The notes: a model not told the origin generated them from the sequence alone. DNA of 64,000 nucleotides from Virgibacillus_F flavescens (GCF_050574275.1 NZ_CP192260.1:2666001-2730000), one strand, 5' to 3'. Shown: positions 1 to 9,821, counted from the stretch's first letter. Translations and numbers: made by a program.

Positions 1-146
1 AGAAAAAAGAAACTATCACCATATTTGTAATCTGCCCATATATAAGATGAACTGAATACCATAACGAGTCCGACAGTCAGTAATGCCATAACCAAGCCAA
101 GTAATAGAAAATCCGGCTTACTTTGCTGTTTAAATAATTTTTCCAA
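1..146 (-). CDS. spoVE: SpoVE/FtsW-type SEDS peptidoglycan polymerase, N-terminal part
   Basis: Only the first 48 or so codons are in the window; the gene runs off the left edge. The start is a TTG (a second TTG lies one codon upstream) preceded by a weak GGGG ribosome-binding site. The short basic N-terminus leads into a hydrophobic helix and then the residues MVFSSSYIWA, typical of the first helix and loop of the FtsW/RodA/SpoVE (SEDS) glycosyltransferases, which polymerise lipid II in the membrane. In B. subtilis the gene after murD is spoVE, the sporulation paralogue, and a separate ftsW is present at 38980-40161 here, so spoVE is the likelier identity. That assignment rests on position, since the fragment is too short to separate the paralogues. 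Confidence 0.8.
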   Translation of the reverse strand, partial: MEKLFKQQSKPDFLLLGLVMALLTVGLVMVFSSSYIWADYKYGDSFFF

Positions 147-181
147 CAAAAAAATACCCCATTTCCATGTACAATGAAATT

Positions 182-229
182 AGGGCATTTGGCGATATAA
201 GATCGAGTATTGACTAGTAAAAATGCCCT
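182..229. repeat. Inverted repeat between murD and spoVE
   Basis: The 9-bp arm AGGGCATTT (182-190) is matched by AAATGCCCT (221-229), the second arm reaching into the murD stop codon. The loop is about 30 bases. There is no T-tract on the minus strand after the hairpin, so it does not look like an intrinsic terminator. It may be an attenuating or mRNA-processing structure between the two genes. Confidence 0.4.
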
Positions 230-1578
230 TACTCTAGTGTATGCACTGCTTGTATAAACATGTCACCACGTTCTTCGAAACTACGATATTGATCCCAGCT
301 TGCACAAGCCGGTGACAGTAATATGATATCTTCCGGATCTGATAGAGAATAAGCCTTACCAACAGCGTCTGTTACATTAGCAGCTAATGTAACTTCAGTA
401 ATCCCTGCTCTTTTAGCTAATTCGCTTAATTTCGTTTTTGTTTCTCCGAATAATACCATAGCTTTCACATTCTTTAAGTATGGCACTAACTCATCAAAAT
501 CATTTCCTCTGTCCAGCCCACCAGCTAATAGAATAGTAGGTCGTGTAAAAGAAGCCAAAGCTTTTTGGGTCGCTAATATGTTTGTACCCTTTGAATCATT
601 GTAGAATAGTCGTTCGTTTATTTTAGTTACAAACTGAAAACGATGTTTGACTCCAGAAAATGATTTTAATACTTTTTGAATTGCATTTGTTGAAGTACTA
701 TTAATTTTAGCGGCACAAACGGCAGCTAGTATATTTTCGGTATTATGGTCACCTACAAGTACAACATCTTTTTTATCAATAATTTTTTCGTTTTTAAAAT
801 AAATACTCGATTCATCAGCCCACCCACCGTCTTTCATTTTCTGTGTAGTGGAAAAAGGAACTTTAATGGATGCTGCTTGATTTACTGCATTTCTCAAATT
901 GTCATCATCATAATTAAACACAACATAATCATCAGAAGTTTGGTTTTTAAAAATGTTATATTTAGCATTCTTATAGTTTTCAAACGTTTTATGATAATCC
1001 AGATGGGCTTCATAAATATTGAGCAATACAGCAATATGAGGTTTAAATTCCTGAATACCCATTAGTTGAAATGAAGATAACTCCAGTACGAGTACTTCCT
1101 TGTCTTGTAAATTCTGTGCAACCTCAGTAGCGACTTCACCTATATTACCAGCTGCTTTAACAGGTATACCACTTCCGGATATCATTTCAGTAGCTAAGGT
1201 TGTCGTCGTAGTTTTTCCATTAGATCCCGTAATTCCTATAATGTTGTCATTAGCTAAATCGTTCACAAATTCTATTTCTGTAATAACTGGAATATTTCGT
1301 TTAACAGCTTCCATAATAACGGGATTGTCATATGGGATCCCTGGGTTTTTCACAACAACATCTATTGTATCTAAGACTGAAAGCGGATGAGAGCCAACAA
1401 TCACCTCAGCACCAGTCTTCTTTAATTCCAGAACAACCTCGTCGGTTTCTAGGGAAAGTTTGTCATTCACCCTAACATTTATCCCGCTTTTTAAAAGCAG
1501 ACGAGCTGCTGCTGTTCCACTCTTAGCCAAGCCTAATACTAGCGCATGCGAATAATTAAAATCAGTTAATTTTTTCAT
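229..1578 (-). CDS. murD: UDP-N-acetylmuramoyl-L-alanine--D-glutamate ligase MurD
   Basis: This cytoplasmic Mur ligase adds D-glutamate to UDP-MurNAc-L-Ala using ATP. The 449-residue length is normal for MurD. The ATP-binding loop [10 protein letters not shown] is at about residues 115-124, followed by the central Mur ligase domain and a C-terminal domain with the YNDSKGTN motif near residue 320. I chose the ATG at 1578 (MKKLTDF...), which follows the ribosome-binding sequence GTGGTTAGG. An in-frame ORF continues 29 codons further upstream, but that part lies inside mraY. The start overlaps the mraY stop as ATGA, which suggests translational coupling. The gene is part of the dcw cluster, between mraY and spoVE as in B. 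subtilis. Confidence 0.96.
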   Translation of the reverse strand: MKKLTDFNYSHALVLGLAKSGTAAARLLLKSGINVRVNDKLSLETDEVVLELKKTGAEVIVGSHPLSVLDTIDVVVKNPGIPYDNPVIMEAVKRNIPVITEIEFVNDLANDNIIGITGSNGKTTTTTLATEMISGSGIPVKAAGNIGEVATEVAQNLQDKEVLVLELSSFQLMGIQEFKPHIAVLLNIYEAHLDYHKTFENYKNAKYNIFKNQTSDDYVVFNYDDDNLRNAVNQAASIKVPFSTTQKMKDGGWADESSIYFKNEKIIDKKDVVLVGDHNTENILAAVCAAKINSTSTNAIQKVLKSFSGVKHRFQFVTKINERLFYNDSKGTNILATQKALASFTRPTILLAGGLDRGNDFDELVPYLKNVKAMVLFGETKTKLSELAKRAGITEVTLAANVTDAVGKAYSLSDPEDIILLSPACASWDQYRSFEERGDMFIQAVHTLE

Positions 1579-2561
1579 CCTAACCACACCTCGATATAAA
1601 CACCAAGTGCTGCAAATAATAATCCGACCATCCAGAAAGTAGTAACTACTCGCCATTCTGACCATCCCATCAATTCGTAGTGATGATGTAATGGGCTCAT
1701 TTTAAACACTCGTTTACCTGTAGTTTTAAATGAAATAACCTGTATGATTACCGACAAAGTCTCTACTACAAATACTCCACCTATTATGATCAGTATTATT
1801 TCGAGTTTTGTAAGAATTGCGATTGCAGCAAGCGCCCCACCGAGTGCCAATGAACCAGTGTCACCCATAAATACCTTGGCTGGGTGTGCATTAAAGATTA
1901 GAAATCCTAGTAAAGCCCCTACAGTGGCCAGAGCAAAAATAGCTACTTCGCTCTGTGGAAAGCCGGACCACGCTAAAATACCAAATGCGCCAAAAGCTAT
2001 AGCAGCTGTTCCTGCTAAAAGTCCGTCTAATCCATCTGTTAAATTTACTGCATTAGATGTACCAACTAACATAAAAATTATTAGAAATGCATATCCAAAA
2101 CCAATATCCCATTGAAAGTCAGTACCTGGTACCTGAATGTATGTATCAAAATTGTTCAAACGTAAAATCACATAAAATATGATAGCAATTACAACTTGTC
2201 CTAACATTTTTTGCTTTGACGTTAATCCTAAATTTCGTTTAAGAGCAACTTTGATAAAATCATCTAAAAATCCAAGAAATCCATATCCAACTAAAACGAA
2301 AATAAGTAGCCACAGTTCATAGCTGATGGATTGAAATGAATATTTTGACCCCATTATTAGGGAAGTAATAACAATACTAAATACAATCATTATCCCACCC
2401 ATAGTTGGTGTTCCTGTTTTCTTAACATGTGACTTGGGTCCTTCTTCTCGAATACTTTGTCCAAATTTCAATCGTCTTAAAAAAGGGATAAATATCGGGG
2501 ATAAAAGGACGGTGATTAAAAATGCTATAGCTATTGTTATTAGTAGTGCAGATAAATCCAT
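1575..2561 (-). CDS. mraY: Phospho-N-acetylmuramoyl-pentapeptide-transferase MraY
   Basis: MraY transfers phospho-MurNAc-pentapeptide to undecaprenyl phosphate to form lipid I in the membrane. The 328-residue product has about ten transmembrane segments. Family signatures seen include the cytoplasmic loop FLDDFIKV with its acidic pair (about residue 100), NLTDGLDGL (about 173), the [17 protein letters not shown] loop (about 225) and HHHYELMGW (about 290). The ATG follows a strong GGAGG ribosome-binding site. It lies 42 bp after murF and overlaps murD by 4 bp, consistent with one transcript. Confidence 0.97.
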   Translation of the reverse strand: MDLSALLITIAIAFLITVLLSPIFIPFLRRLKFGQSIREEGPKSHVKKTGTPTMGGIMIVFSIVITSLIMGSKYSFQSISYELWLLIFVLVGYGFLGFLDDFIKVALKRNLGLTSKQKMLGQVVIAIIFYVILRLNNFDTYIQVPGTDFQWDIGFGYAFLIIFMLVGTSNAVNLTDGLDGLLAGTAAIAFGAFGILAWSGFPQSEVAIFALATVGALLGFLIFNAHPAKVFMGDTGSLALGGALAAIAILTKLEIILIIIGGVFVVETLSVIIQVISFKTTGKRVFKMSPLHHHYELMGWSEWRVVTTFWMVGLLFAALGVYIEVWLG

Positions 2562-2603
2562 TATATTTCCTCCTTATACCAGTACCGTCCAAGGTTACTT
2601 CTG

Positions 2604-3962
2604 TTACTTAATGTTCTCGATCATTTTTTCGAATTGCATGCCTCGAGAGGCTTTGAATAGTATTAATGTATCTGCGTTAAGATAATTTGTTAAGTCGTTA
2701 ACAAGGTCTTCTTTCGAATCAAAGTGTTTACAAATGATTTGGCTTTCTCTTTTTTGCACTTCATCATTAATTACTTTTGAGAGGTCACCGATAGTAAATA
2801 AAACTGAAATCGAGTCATTGATCACTTCACTTACGGATTTATGAAAGCTTTTTCCATAATCGCCCAATTCTAAAATATCTCCGAGTACAAGTATTTTATT
2901 TTGAAATCCATCCATTTGTTTAACTACATCAATGGCAGCTTTCATTGAGGTTGGAGACGCATTATATGCATCATTAATTATAGCAATACCGTTTTTTCCT
3001 GCAAACATTTCGAATCGCATAGACGTGAGTTTTAACGAAGATAATGCATTTTGAATCGTTACGTCATCTATCTTAAGCAGTCTAGCCAGCGAAATCGCAA
3101 AAGTAGCATTTAAAGCATGATGGTTCCCTAATAAAGGTACTGTGAACGTTGTTCCGTCCGCAAGTGTAAACTCTGTCTGATTGTGTAAAATAGAAGCCTT
3201 TTCTATTTCCACGTTGTTGCCAGCTTTAAACCCACAACTTACTACATTATTTTTACTGTGGAACTCTTGCAATAACGGTTCGTCACCGTCAATAAATAAA
3301 TAGCCTTCATCCTTCATACCTTTAATAATTTCCAATTTTGCCTTAGCTATCCCAGCCCGCGAACCCAGATACTCTATATGTGATTCGCCAATGTTAGTTA
3401 TGACTGCATAATCTGGAGATGCAATAGTTGACAAGCGTTCAATTTCACCAAAATTGCTCATACCCATTTCAAGTACGAGCATTTCAGTCTCTCTTGGCAT
3501 CGCTAGAATAGTTAAAGGTAACCCTATTTCATTATTGAAATTCCCTTTTGTTGCGTGTGTATTATAACTTGATTGTAACACTTGTGATATAAGATCTTTG
3601 GTAGTAGTTTTACCGTTAGACCCTGTGACACCAATCACAATGGGGTTGATATTATTTCTATAGGCAGTGGCCAGTTTAGAAAGTGCTGACAATGTATCAT
3701 CTACAAAGAATAAAGGAAATTCTGTTGGAAGAAAAGATGGTACTTCCTTTTTTTTATTCCAAAAAGCTGCAACCGCTCCATTATTAAATGCTTCTTTAAT
3801 ATAATCATGACCATCAAAATTCTCTCCTTGAATCGGTATAAAAAGCGCTTTTGAAGAGTCTACTCTGCTGTCAGTAACTATTTCATTTATCTCTATTTTG
3901 TCTTGTGCAACACCTTTGTAATCACTAAAAAAGGTGGTAATCCAATTGGTTGTAAATATCAT
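2604..3962 (-). CDS. murF: UDP-N-acetylmuramoyl-tripeptide--D-alanyl-D-alanine ligase MurF
   Basis: MurF adds D-Ala-D-Ala to complete the UDP-MurNAc-pentapeptide. The 452-residue protein has the Mur N-terminal domain with DSRVDSSKALFIP (about residues 31-43), the ATP loop [10 protein letters not shown] (111-120), the central ligase domain and the C-terminal NDAYNASPTSMKAA segment diagnostic of MurF. The ATG follows AAGGAG and is only a couple of bases after the murE stop. In B. subtilis murF is next to ddl, away from the dcw cluster. Here it sits between murE and mraY, the arrangement found in many other bacteria. Confidence 0.96.
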   Translation of the reverse strand: MIFTTNWITTFFSDYKGVAQDKIEINEIVTDSRVDSSKALFIPIQGENFDGHDYIKEAFNNGAVAAFWNKKKEVPSFLPTEFPLFFVDDTLSALSKLATAYRNNINPIVIGVTGSNGKTTTKDLISQVLQSSYNTHATKGNFNNEIGLPLTILAMPRETEMLVLEMGMSNFGEIERLSTIASPDYAVITNIGESHIEYLGSRAGIAKAKLEIIKGMKDEGYLFIDGDEPLLQEFHSKNNVVSCGFKAGNNVEIEKASILHNQTEFTLADGTTFTVPLLGNHHALNATFAISLARLLKIDDVTIQNALSSLKLTSMRFEMFAGKNGIAIINDAYNASPTSMKAAIDVVKQMDGFQNKILVLGDILELGDYGKSFHKSVSEVINDSISVLFTIGDLSKVINDEVQKRESQIICKHFDSKEDLVNDLTNYLNADTLILFKASRGMQFEKMIENIK

Positions 3963-3964
3963 AA

Positions 3965-5434
3965 TTATTTCTCCTTAGCTGAAATTGCAAGCTTTGCTAT
4001 TTCTCTATCATCAAATTTAATTTTATTATGACCGATTAACTGATACGTTTCATGTCCTTTTCCAGCAATTAAGATCACATCGTCTTCTAAAGCAAGATTA
4101 ATCACATGGTAGATTGCTTCTTTTCGATCCTCAATTATTGTGTAATGCGTTTCTTCCTGACCTCTAATCATGTCTGCTAAGATTTCATTTGGATCTTCTG
4201 TTCTTGGATTATCTGAAGTGAAAATCACTTTGTCCGCGTACTTCAATGCAATAGCAGCCATCTGAGATCTTTTTGTTCTGTCCCGGTCACCACCACATCC
4301 AACGACAACGTACACATTTTTTTTGGCAAAATCCTGAATCACCTGTAATACGTTTTCGAGTGAATCAGGGGTATGTGCATAATCTACAATCGTCGTAAAA
4401 GTATGGTCACCAGGAATAGGCTCGAATCTCCCGCTTATCCCTTTGATTTCCTCTAAAGCAGTTTTAATGACTTTAATTGGAACCTTTAAGGCAATTGCAG
4501 CTCCAGCTGCAGCAAGCATATTATAAACGTTAAACATGCCAATAAGCCTACTGTTAATGATAACTTCACCAACTGGGGTAACTAGATCAAAACTGGTATT
4601 GTTCGCCTCTAGGATGATGTTCTGTGCCATTATTGACGCTTGTGACTTGCAACTGTATGTAAAGATGTGCTGGGAAGTGCTTCGTACTAAAATATCATGT
4701 ACAGGGTCGTCTATATTGATCACGGCGAATTTTTTCTTATCTTGCGTATAGGTATTACCTAATTGCGAAAATAAAAGACTTTTTGCACGCAGATAATCCA
4801 CCATATCTTTATGATAATCCAAATGATCTTGTGATAAATTGCTGAATACAGCAATATCGAAATCACACCCATACACTCTCCCCATGTCTAGTGCATGCGA
4901 AGAAACTTCCATTATTGCTACGTCAACATTAGATTGTACCATGTTATAAAAACTTTTTTGTAAAAATAATGAATCTGGGGTCGTATTCTGAACTGGAAAT
5001 AGTTGATCCCCTATTTTCATTTGAATTGTTCCAATTACACCTGTCTTTTTGTTCCATTCATTCATTATCGCTTCCATAAGGTATGATATCGTTGTTTTTC
5101 CGTTTGTTCCAGTAATTCCAATTAGAGGAAATTTGTTTGTAGGATATTTATAAAAATGTGCAGCGATCATGGCAAGCGCCCTTAAAGAATCTGGCACGAT
5201 AATAGTCGAAATTGTTATCGGTACAATTTTCTCTGTGATTACTGCTACCGCTCCGTTTGCAATTGCCTGATCAATAAAATTATGTCCATCAACAGTAAAA
5301 CCATTAATGCAAATGAAAAGATCGCCTTGATTAACCTCTCGAGAGTCCATTTTTAGATCGTTAATTGGTTCATCTTCAACTAAATACATAGCTTCATAGA
5401 ATGGCAAGATGGAAATGATTTCTTTCAAATTCAT
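3965..5434 (-). CDS. murE: UDP-N-acetylmuramoyl-L-alanyl-D-glutamate--2,6-diaminopimelate ligase MurE
   Basis: MurE adds the third residue of the stem peptide. The DNPR motif at about residues 408-411 is the known specificity mark of the meso-diaminopimelate-adding enzymes, so the wall should be of the mDAP type. The ATP loop GITGTNGKTT is at about 106-115 and the C-terminal GKGHETYQ is present. I chose the ATG at 5434 (MNLKEI...), 8 bases after AGGA, giving 489 residues. ATGs at 5443 and 5452 are in frame with poorer ribosome-binding sites. About 130 bp separate it from spoVD, and a promoter and hairpin lie in that gap. Confidence 0.95.
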   Translation of the reverse strand: MNLKEIISILPFYEAMYLVEDEPINDLKMDSREVNQGDLFICINGFTVDGHNFIDQAIANGAVAVITEKIVPITISTIIVPDSLRALAMIAAHFYKYPTNKFPLIGITGTNGKTTISYLMEAIMNEWNKKTGVIGTIQMKIGDQLFPVQNTTPDSLFLQKSFYNMVQSNVDVAIMEVSSHALDMGRVYGCDFDIAVFSNLSQDHLDYHKDMVDYLRAKSLLFSQLGNTYTQDKKKFAVINIDDPVHDILVRSTSQHIFTYSCKSQASIMAQNIILEANNTSFDLVTPVGEVIINSRLIGMFNVYNMLAAAGAAIALKVPIKVIKTALEEIKGISGRFEPIPGDHTFTTIVDYAHTPDSLENVLQVIQDFAKKNVYVVVGCGGDRDRTKRSQMAAIALKYADKVIFTSDNPRTEDPNEILADMIRGQEETHYTIIEDRKEAIYHVINLALEDDVILIAGKGHETYQLIGHNKIKFDDREIAKLAISAKEK

Positions 5435-5478
5435 CGCATTCATCCTATCCATATGTATTCTCTTGCAAAACAGTGTTT

Positions 5479-5500
5479 AAGAGGGTTCTAAAACCCTCTT
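5479..5500. other. Perfect hairpin in the murE leader
   Basis: AAGAGGGTT (5479-5487) pairs with AACCCTCTT (5492-5500), a 9-bp perfect stem with a 4-base loop. A run of T follows on the plus strand, so it would act as an intrinsic terminator only for plus-strand transcription. On the sense (minus) strand it is a leader hairpin about 45 nt before the murE start. Confidence 0.5.
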
Positions 5501-5536
5501 CTCATTTTTTAAAGAAAAATGACCACTTTTGCATTT

Positions 5537-5545
5537 ATTATACCA
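5537..5545 (-). promoter_or_regulatory. Extended -10 promoter for murE
   Basis: On the minus strand the sequence TGGTATAAT is a perfect extended -10 (TGnTATAAT), about 100 nt before the murE start. No good -35 box is seen 16-18 bp upstream, which extended -10 promoters tolerate. It would let murE-murF-mraY-murD be transcribed independently of the sporulation gene spoVD just upstream. Confidence 0.55.
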
Positions 5546-5565
5546 GTTTTTATTCCTAATCACGA

Positions 5566-7494
5566 TTATTTTTTATCTGATAAGTATATGCGTATACTGG
5601 ATCCTTGATTCACATTTGTTCCTGGTTTAGGTTCTTGATCAATAATGTAGTTACCCGAGCCACTAGCTTTGATAGATAAGTTAGTTTGGTACTCTACAAT
5701 TTCACTTTTCTTCAATCCTATCAAATCTGGCACGGATACTCTTGGCTGCTCTGGCCATTGATATTTTTTTGCTAACCCATCAGTTCTTTTTTCAACACCC
5801 ATGGCACTTAAGCTATCCCCAATTATGGTCCCAACAATTGGAGCCACTACTACACCACCAAATTGAACGGTGTTTTTAGGATTATCAATTGCCACATATA
5901 CAACTATTTCTGGATCGTCTGCTGGAGCAAACCCGACAAACGATAGTACGTAGTTGTTTTGCATGTAACTTCCATCTGGTCCTACTTTCTGAGCTGTACC
6001 TGTCTTACCCCCAATCCGATAACCTTCCACGTATGCTGGTCGACCAGTACCGTTTGCCACAACATTTTCCAAAGCATAACGGATTTTTTCCGAAGTACTT
6101 TCCGAAATTACACTGTCTATTAAATTCGGCTCTGTTTCACTAACGACTTCTTTTGTTACCGGATCAATCCATTCTTTAGCGATATACGGCTCCATCAAAT
6201 TCCCACCATTAATAGCAGCTGCTACAGCCATAACTTGCTGAATAGGTGTAACAGATACACCTTGACCAAAAGCAGTAGTTGCAAGTTCCAACGGCCCAAC
6301 ATTTTCAGGTTTGAACAGAATTCCATTACTCTCCCCTTGCAAATCTATACCTGTCTCCTTACCAAATCCGAAATCCCGGATATACGAAAATAGTTTTTCT
6401 TTACCAAGCTTCATACCAAGATTAACAAAACCAGGGTTACAAGAATTCTGTACAACCTCTAAATAGGTCTGATGGCCATGCCCACCTGATTTCCAGCAGT
6501 GTAATTCTTTACCCCCTACTTTTATATCGCCATCATCGTTAAATGTGTCCTCAGTTAAATTAACTGCATTCTCTTCTAACGCAGCTGCCAATGTAATGAT
6601 TTTAAACGTTGATCCTGGCTCATAGGTGCTCCAAATAGGTAAGTTTCTGCTGTATACAGTAGAATCGAACTTTTTATATTGCCCTGGTTTGAAATTCGGT
6701 CGAGAGGACATCCCCATTATTCCACCTGTTTTAGGGTTTACTGCAATTGCGATTGCTCCATCTGGTGAATATTTTGCTTCAGCTAAATCAAGCTCCCGTT
6801 CTATGATTGTTTGAACTTTGGAGTTAATAGTTGTTTTTAGCGTTAAACCATCAACTGGAGGCTTATAGACATCAGCAGGTTCTTTTAGCCGTCCACCTTT
6901 ACCTGTTGAGTAATAAGAAAGGCTTCCAGGGGTTCCACTTAACTTATCGTCATAATAAAGTTCAAGTCCCATTAGTCCTTGATTATCTATCCCCGTAAAA
7001 CCAAGAACATGTGATAAGTCATCTCCATATGGGTAATAACGTTTGGAGTCTTTTGCCAGGTAAACCCCTTCCAAATTATATGTTTGTAACGCCTTTTCCT
7101 GTTTTTTTGATATCTTAATTCCCTGTGGGCGTATCGTAACCTGACTGCTGTTTTGGGTTATTTTTTCATACGCGAGTTCTGTTGATATACCTAGTACATT
7201 AGCTAGTTTTTCAGCAGTTTCTCTTGGGTTCTTTACTTGACTGGGTGCTATTATAACCGTTGGAGCCGATACGTTTTTCGTCAGAACATCACCATTAACA
7301 TCTAATATTCTTCCTCTTTCAGCTTCAAACGCTACATCTCTGCTCCACAGATCATTTGCCTTCTGGATTAACTCATCAGCTAGAAAAAACTGCACATAAC
7401 CTAACCGAATATTGATTGCTGCAAACACGAATAAACCAATTAAAAAGACAGCGACTATTCGTTTTCTCACTATTACAGTAGATACACGTTTCAT
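5566..7494 (-). CDS. spoVD: Stage V sporulation protein D, class B penicillin-binding protein
   Basis: SpoVD is the transpeptidase that makes spore cortex peptidoglycan in the outer forespore membrane. The protein has a short basic cytoplasmic N-terminus, one transmembrane helix (about residues 10-30), the PBP dimer domain, a transpeptidase domain and a single C-terminal PASTA domain (VPDLIGLKKSEI onward). Catalytic motifs are PGSTFK (Ser nucleophile and Lys), NSCNPG (the SxN motif) and GGKTGTAQ (KTG). I chose the ATG at 7494 (MKRVSTV...), after AAGGGGATGG, giving 642 residues, close to the usual 646. The longer in-frame start at 7605 falls inside pbpB and is unlikely. Its paralogue pbpB is immediately upstream, as in B. 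subtilis. Confidence 0.94.
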   Translation of the reverse strand: MKRVSTVIVRKRIVAVFLIGLFVFAAINIRLGYVQFFLADELIQKANDLWSRDVAFEAERGRILDVNGDVLTKNVSAPTVIIAPSQVKNPRETAEKLANVLGISTELAYEKITQNSSQVTIRPQGIKISKKQEKALQTYNLEGVYLAKDSKRYYPYGDDLSHVLGFTGIDNQGLMGLELYYDDKLSGTPGSLSYYSTGKGGRLKEPADVYKPPVDGLTLKTTINSKVQTIIERELDLAEAKYSPDGAIAIAVNPKTGGIMGMSSRPNFKPGQYKKFDSTVYSRNLPIWSTYEPGSTFKIITLAAALEENAVNLTEDTFNDDGDIKVGGKELHCWKSGGHGHQTYLEVVQNSCNPGFVNLGMKLGKEKLFSYIRDFGFGKETGIDLQGESNGILFKPENVGPLELATTAFGQGVSVTPIQQVMAVAAAINGGNLMEPYIAKEWIDPVTKEVVSETEPNLIDSVISESTSEKIRYALENVVANGTGRPAYVEGYRIGGKTGTAQKVGPDGSYMQNNYVLSFVGFAPADDPEIVVYVAIDNPKNTVQFGGVVVAPIVGTIIGDSLSAMGVEKRTDGLAKKYQWPEQPRVSVPDLIGLKKSEIVEYQTNLSIKASGSGNYIIDQEPKPGTNVNQGSSIRIYLSDKK

Positions 7495-7528
7495 ACTCCA
7501 TCCCCTTTTCATAGGTAGGCTTGTATCC

Positions 7529-7555
7529 ACTATATGATTGAAAAAAACTAAATAG
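7529..7555 (-). promoter_or_regulatory. Sigma-E-like promoter for spoVD
   Basis: In the 82-bp gap between pbpB and spoVD the minus strand has CTATTT (7550-7555), a 13-bp spacer and CATATAGT (7529-7536). This is close to the mother-cell sigma-E pattern (ATATTT-like -35, 13-15 bp, CATACAAT -10). B. subtilis spoVD is known to be sigma-E dependent. The match is by eye and has two mismatches in the -10. Confidence 0.5.
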
Positions 7556-7576
7556 AACACTGTCTGTCCAGTATGG

Positions 7577-9805
7577 TTATTCTGCTGTTTCGTCCACAGG
7601 TGCATCTTCTTTTTGCGCTTCTTTAATACTTTCTTTTTCCTTTTTTTTCTTCTTTTTCATTTCTGGTAATTTAAGTTCAACACCTAAATAATCACCAGTT
7701 TTTAAGACTGTGCCTTTTTTAATACTTTGCTTTACAACATAGCCATTGCCCATTATTTCTATTTTCAAGTCAACCAAATCTGCCATTTTATACACTTCAC
7801 GCATAGACCAACCGCTTATATTTGGCATTGTTGCCTTATTCGTGACCAGCATTAATTGATTAGTTGATAATACTTCTTCATCTTCCAGCACACTGGAGTC
7901 AACGATCTTGTTCCCGTTACCAATAACAATTATATGATTAAGACCTAGTTTTGATAACTGATCTTTTGCATCCTTTGTATTTTCACCGACCAATTTAGGT
8001 ACTTTCACGAGTGAAGCTTTATCTTTCACTTCTTTATCTGGATTAATATTCAAATAATGCAACCCATTTTTCATTACATTTTTAAAGATGAAGGATACTG
8101 GTACAGAACCAGCTTCATTGTCCAAATCTGGTAATTTAACAGATACATACATCATTAATTCAGGATCATCTTTCGGTGCCATCCCTAAGAATGAAAACAT
8201 GTAGTTATCGTGACCATTCATATATCTGCCGGTTTCTGGATCGGTTACCTGTGCTGTTCCTGTTTTACCAGCTACAGAATAGTCATCCAATTTAAAGTTT
8301 TTCCCTGTACCACCTTCACCAGTTACTACGGTTCCAAGTAATTCTTTTACATGATCAGCCGTCTCTTTCGATATAGGTTGCCCAACCATTTCCGGCTTTT
8401 CTACCTCTAGGGTTTTACCTGTATCCGAATCCACTACCTTCTTCGTTACATATGGCTTCATCATTTTTCCATCATTAGCAATCGCTGTTGCTGCCTTCAT
8501 TTGTTGAATAGGAGTTACGGTAGTTCCTTGTCCAAAAGATGCTGTGATTTTTTCGATTGGATAATCATATACCAATCTTCCGGTAACCTCACCAGGAAGA
8601 TCTATTCCTGTTTTTTCATTGAACCCGAATTCTTTAAAATAGTTCAAATAAGTTTCAGGGCCCATTTCCTCCCATAACAATTTTGCCGCAGCTACGTTAG
8701 AAGAATGTCTGAATCCTTCGTCGTAAGAAATAGACCCCCAACCTTTACCATTATTATAGTCATTAACACTGCCGATATTTGGAAGTGCGCGATAACTACC
8801 AGATTTATAGAATTCATCGCCATTATATTTTCCTGAATCAATTGCAGCTGCCCAGGTAAACATTTTCATAGTAGAACCTGGTTCCGTTGGTGTTGAAATA
8901 ACATCATTATACCAATTTTCAACATTTTTAGGATTATTTGGGTTGTAACTTGGGCGGTTACTCATCGCCACTATTTCTCCTGTTTTCGGATCCATTACAA
9001 TAGCGGTAATCCGCTCTGGATTATATTCCTCGTTCACCTGTGATACCGTATCCTCTAATAGTGTCTGGATCTTTTGATTAATAGTTAAATATACATTATC
9101 TCCATTTTCAGGTTTCTCGATTACTTCTTGTGGATTTAATAATTTTGTACCAAATTTATCCCGTTGAAACGAAATATGTCCATCATCCCCACTTAAGATA
9201 TCATTCATTTCTCTTTCCATACCAGCTATTCCTGTGATTTCGCCGTCCTTTTTCTGAGCAAAACCTATAATATGAGAGGCAAAAACACCATTTGGATAAT
9301 AACGGATAGAATTTTTTTCAAATGTGATACCTGGAAGCTCAAGGTCTTCTATTTTATCTTTCGTTTCTTGAGAAAGTTCTTTTCCATCGGTACCAAATTC
9401 GACCTGAAACTTATCCTTCTCGACCCCTGAGTTTATCCGGTCAAGAATATCTTTTTCCTCCATATCTAATAGAGGAGCCAGCATCTCCGCAGTTTTCTGT
9501 GGATTTTTCACATGCTGTGGCTCCTCTAAATCTTTTGAGTGAGACTCATCTATAATAGCTTGTATTTTAAATGTAGGTCGATCATATGCAAGTGTCATAC
9601 CTTTACTATCAAGAATCTTTCCTCGTGTAGAATCAAGTGGATAAGAAGAAGTACGTTTTTCTTCTGCCCACTTTTCCAGTGAAACATTATTTATTTCACC
9701 TGTGGCCTGTATGTACATAAATCGTCCTGTCAGGATTAAAAAAATCGAAACAAAAGCGAGAATTAGAATACCAGACATCAAATGTGTTGTGCTATTTTTT
9801 TTCAT
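7577..9805 (-). CDS. pbpB: Penicillin-binding protein 2B (FtsI-type division transpeptidase)
   Basis: This is the septal class B penicillin-binding protein working with FtsW, FtsL and DivIB in the divisome. It has 742 residues: a short cytoplasmic tail, one membrane helix (about 10-30), the dimerisation domain, a transpeptidase domain with PGSTMK, HSSNVA and AGKTGTAQ motifs, then two C-terminal PASTA domains (starting near VPKLVGEN and MPNISGWS). The C-terminus ends in a very basic Lys-rich stretch followed by an acidic tail, which is low complexity and probably disordered. The ATG follows AAGGTGG. It is 17 bp after ftsL. Two PASTA domains distinguish it from SpoVD, which has one. Confidence 0.96.
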   Translation of the reverse strand: MKKNSTTHLMSGILILAFVSIFLILTGRFMYIQATGEINNVSLEKWAEEKRTSSYPLDSTRGKILDSKGMTLAYDRPTFKIQAIIDESHSKDLEEPQHVKNPQKTAEMLAPLLDMEEKDILDRINSGVEKDKFQVEFGTDGKELSQETKDKIEDLELPGITFEKNSIRYYPNGVFASHIIGFAQKKDGEITGIAGMEREMNDILSGDDGHISFQRDKFGTKLLNPQEVIEKPENGDNVYLTINQKIQTLLEDTVSQVNEEYNPERITAIVMDPKTGEIVAMSNRPSYNPNNPKNVENWYNDVISTPTEPGSTMKMFTWAAAIDSGKYNGDEFYKSGSYRALPNIGSVNDYNNGKGWGSISYDEGFRHSSNVAAAKLLWEEMGPETYLNYFKEFGFNEKTGIDLPGEVTGRLVYDYPIEKITASFGQGTTVTPIQQMKAATAIANDGKMMKPYVTKKVVDSDTGKTLEVEKPEMVGQPISKETADHVKELLGTVVTGEGGTGKNFKLDDYSVAGKTGTAQVTDPETGRYMNGHDNYMFSFLGMAPKDDPELMMYVSVKLPDLDNEAGSVPVSFIFKNVMKNGLHYLNINPDKEVKDKASLVKVPKLVGENTKDAKDQLSKLGLNHIIVIGNGNKIVDSSVLEDEEVLSTNQLMLVTNKATMPNISGWSMREVYKMADLVDLKIEIMGNGYVVKQSIKKGTVLKTGDYLGVELKLPEMKKKKKKEKESIKEAQKEDAPVDETAE

Positions 9806-9821
9806 AACAAATCCACCTTGC

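Noticed and set aside
745..1390. Plus-strand ORFs of about 100 codons antisense to murD
   Set aside because: Shadows of murD: no ribosome-binding site and no family resemblance.
1579..1665. 29-codon upstream extension of murD
   Set aside because: It lies inside mraY in another frame, and the ATG at 1578 has the better ribosome-binding site and the usual start.
5453..5565. Riboswitch or T-box in the murE leader
   Set aside because: Only one simple hairpin and a promoter are visible; no conserved T-box or other riboswitch motif was found.
7495..7605. Upstream extension of spoVD into pbpB
   Set aside because: It would overlap pbpB and lacks a ribosome-binding site. The ATG at 7494 gives the family's usual length.
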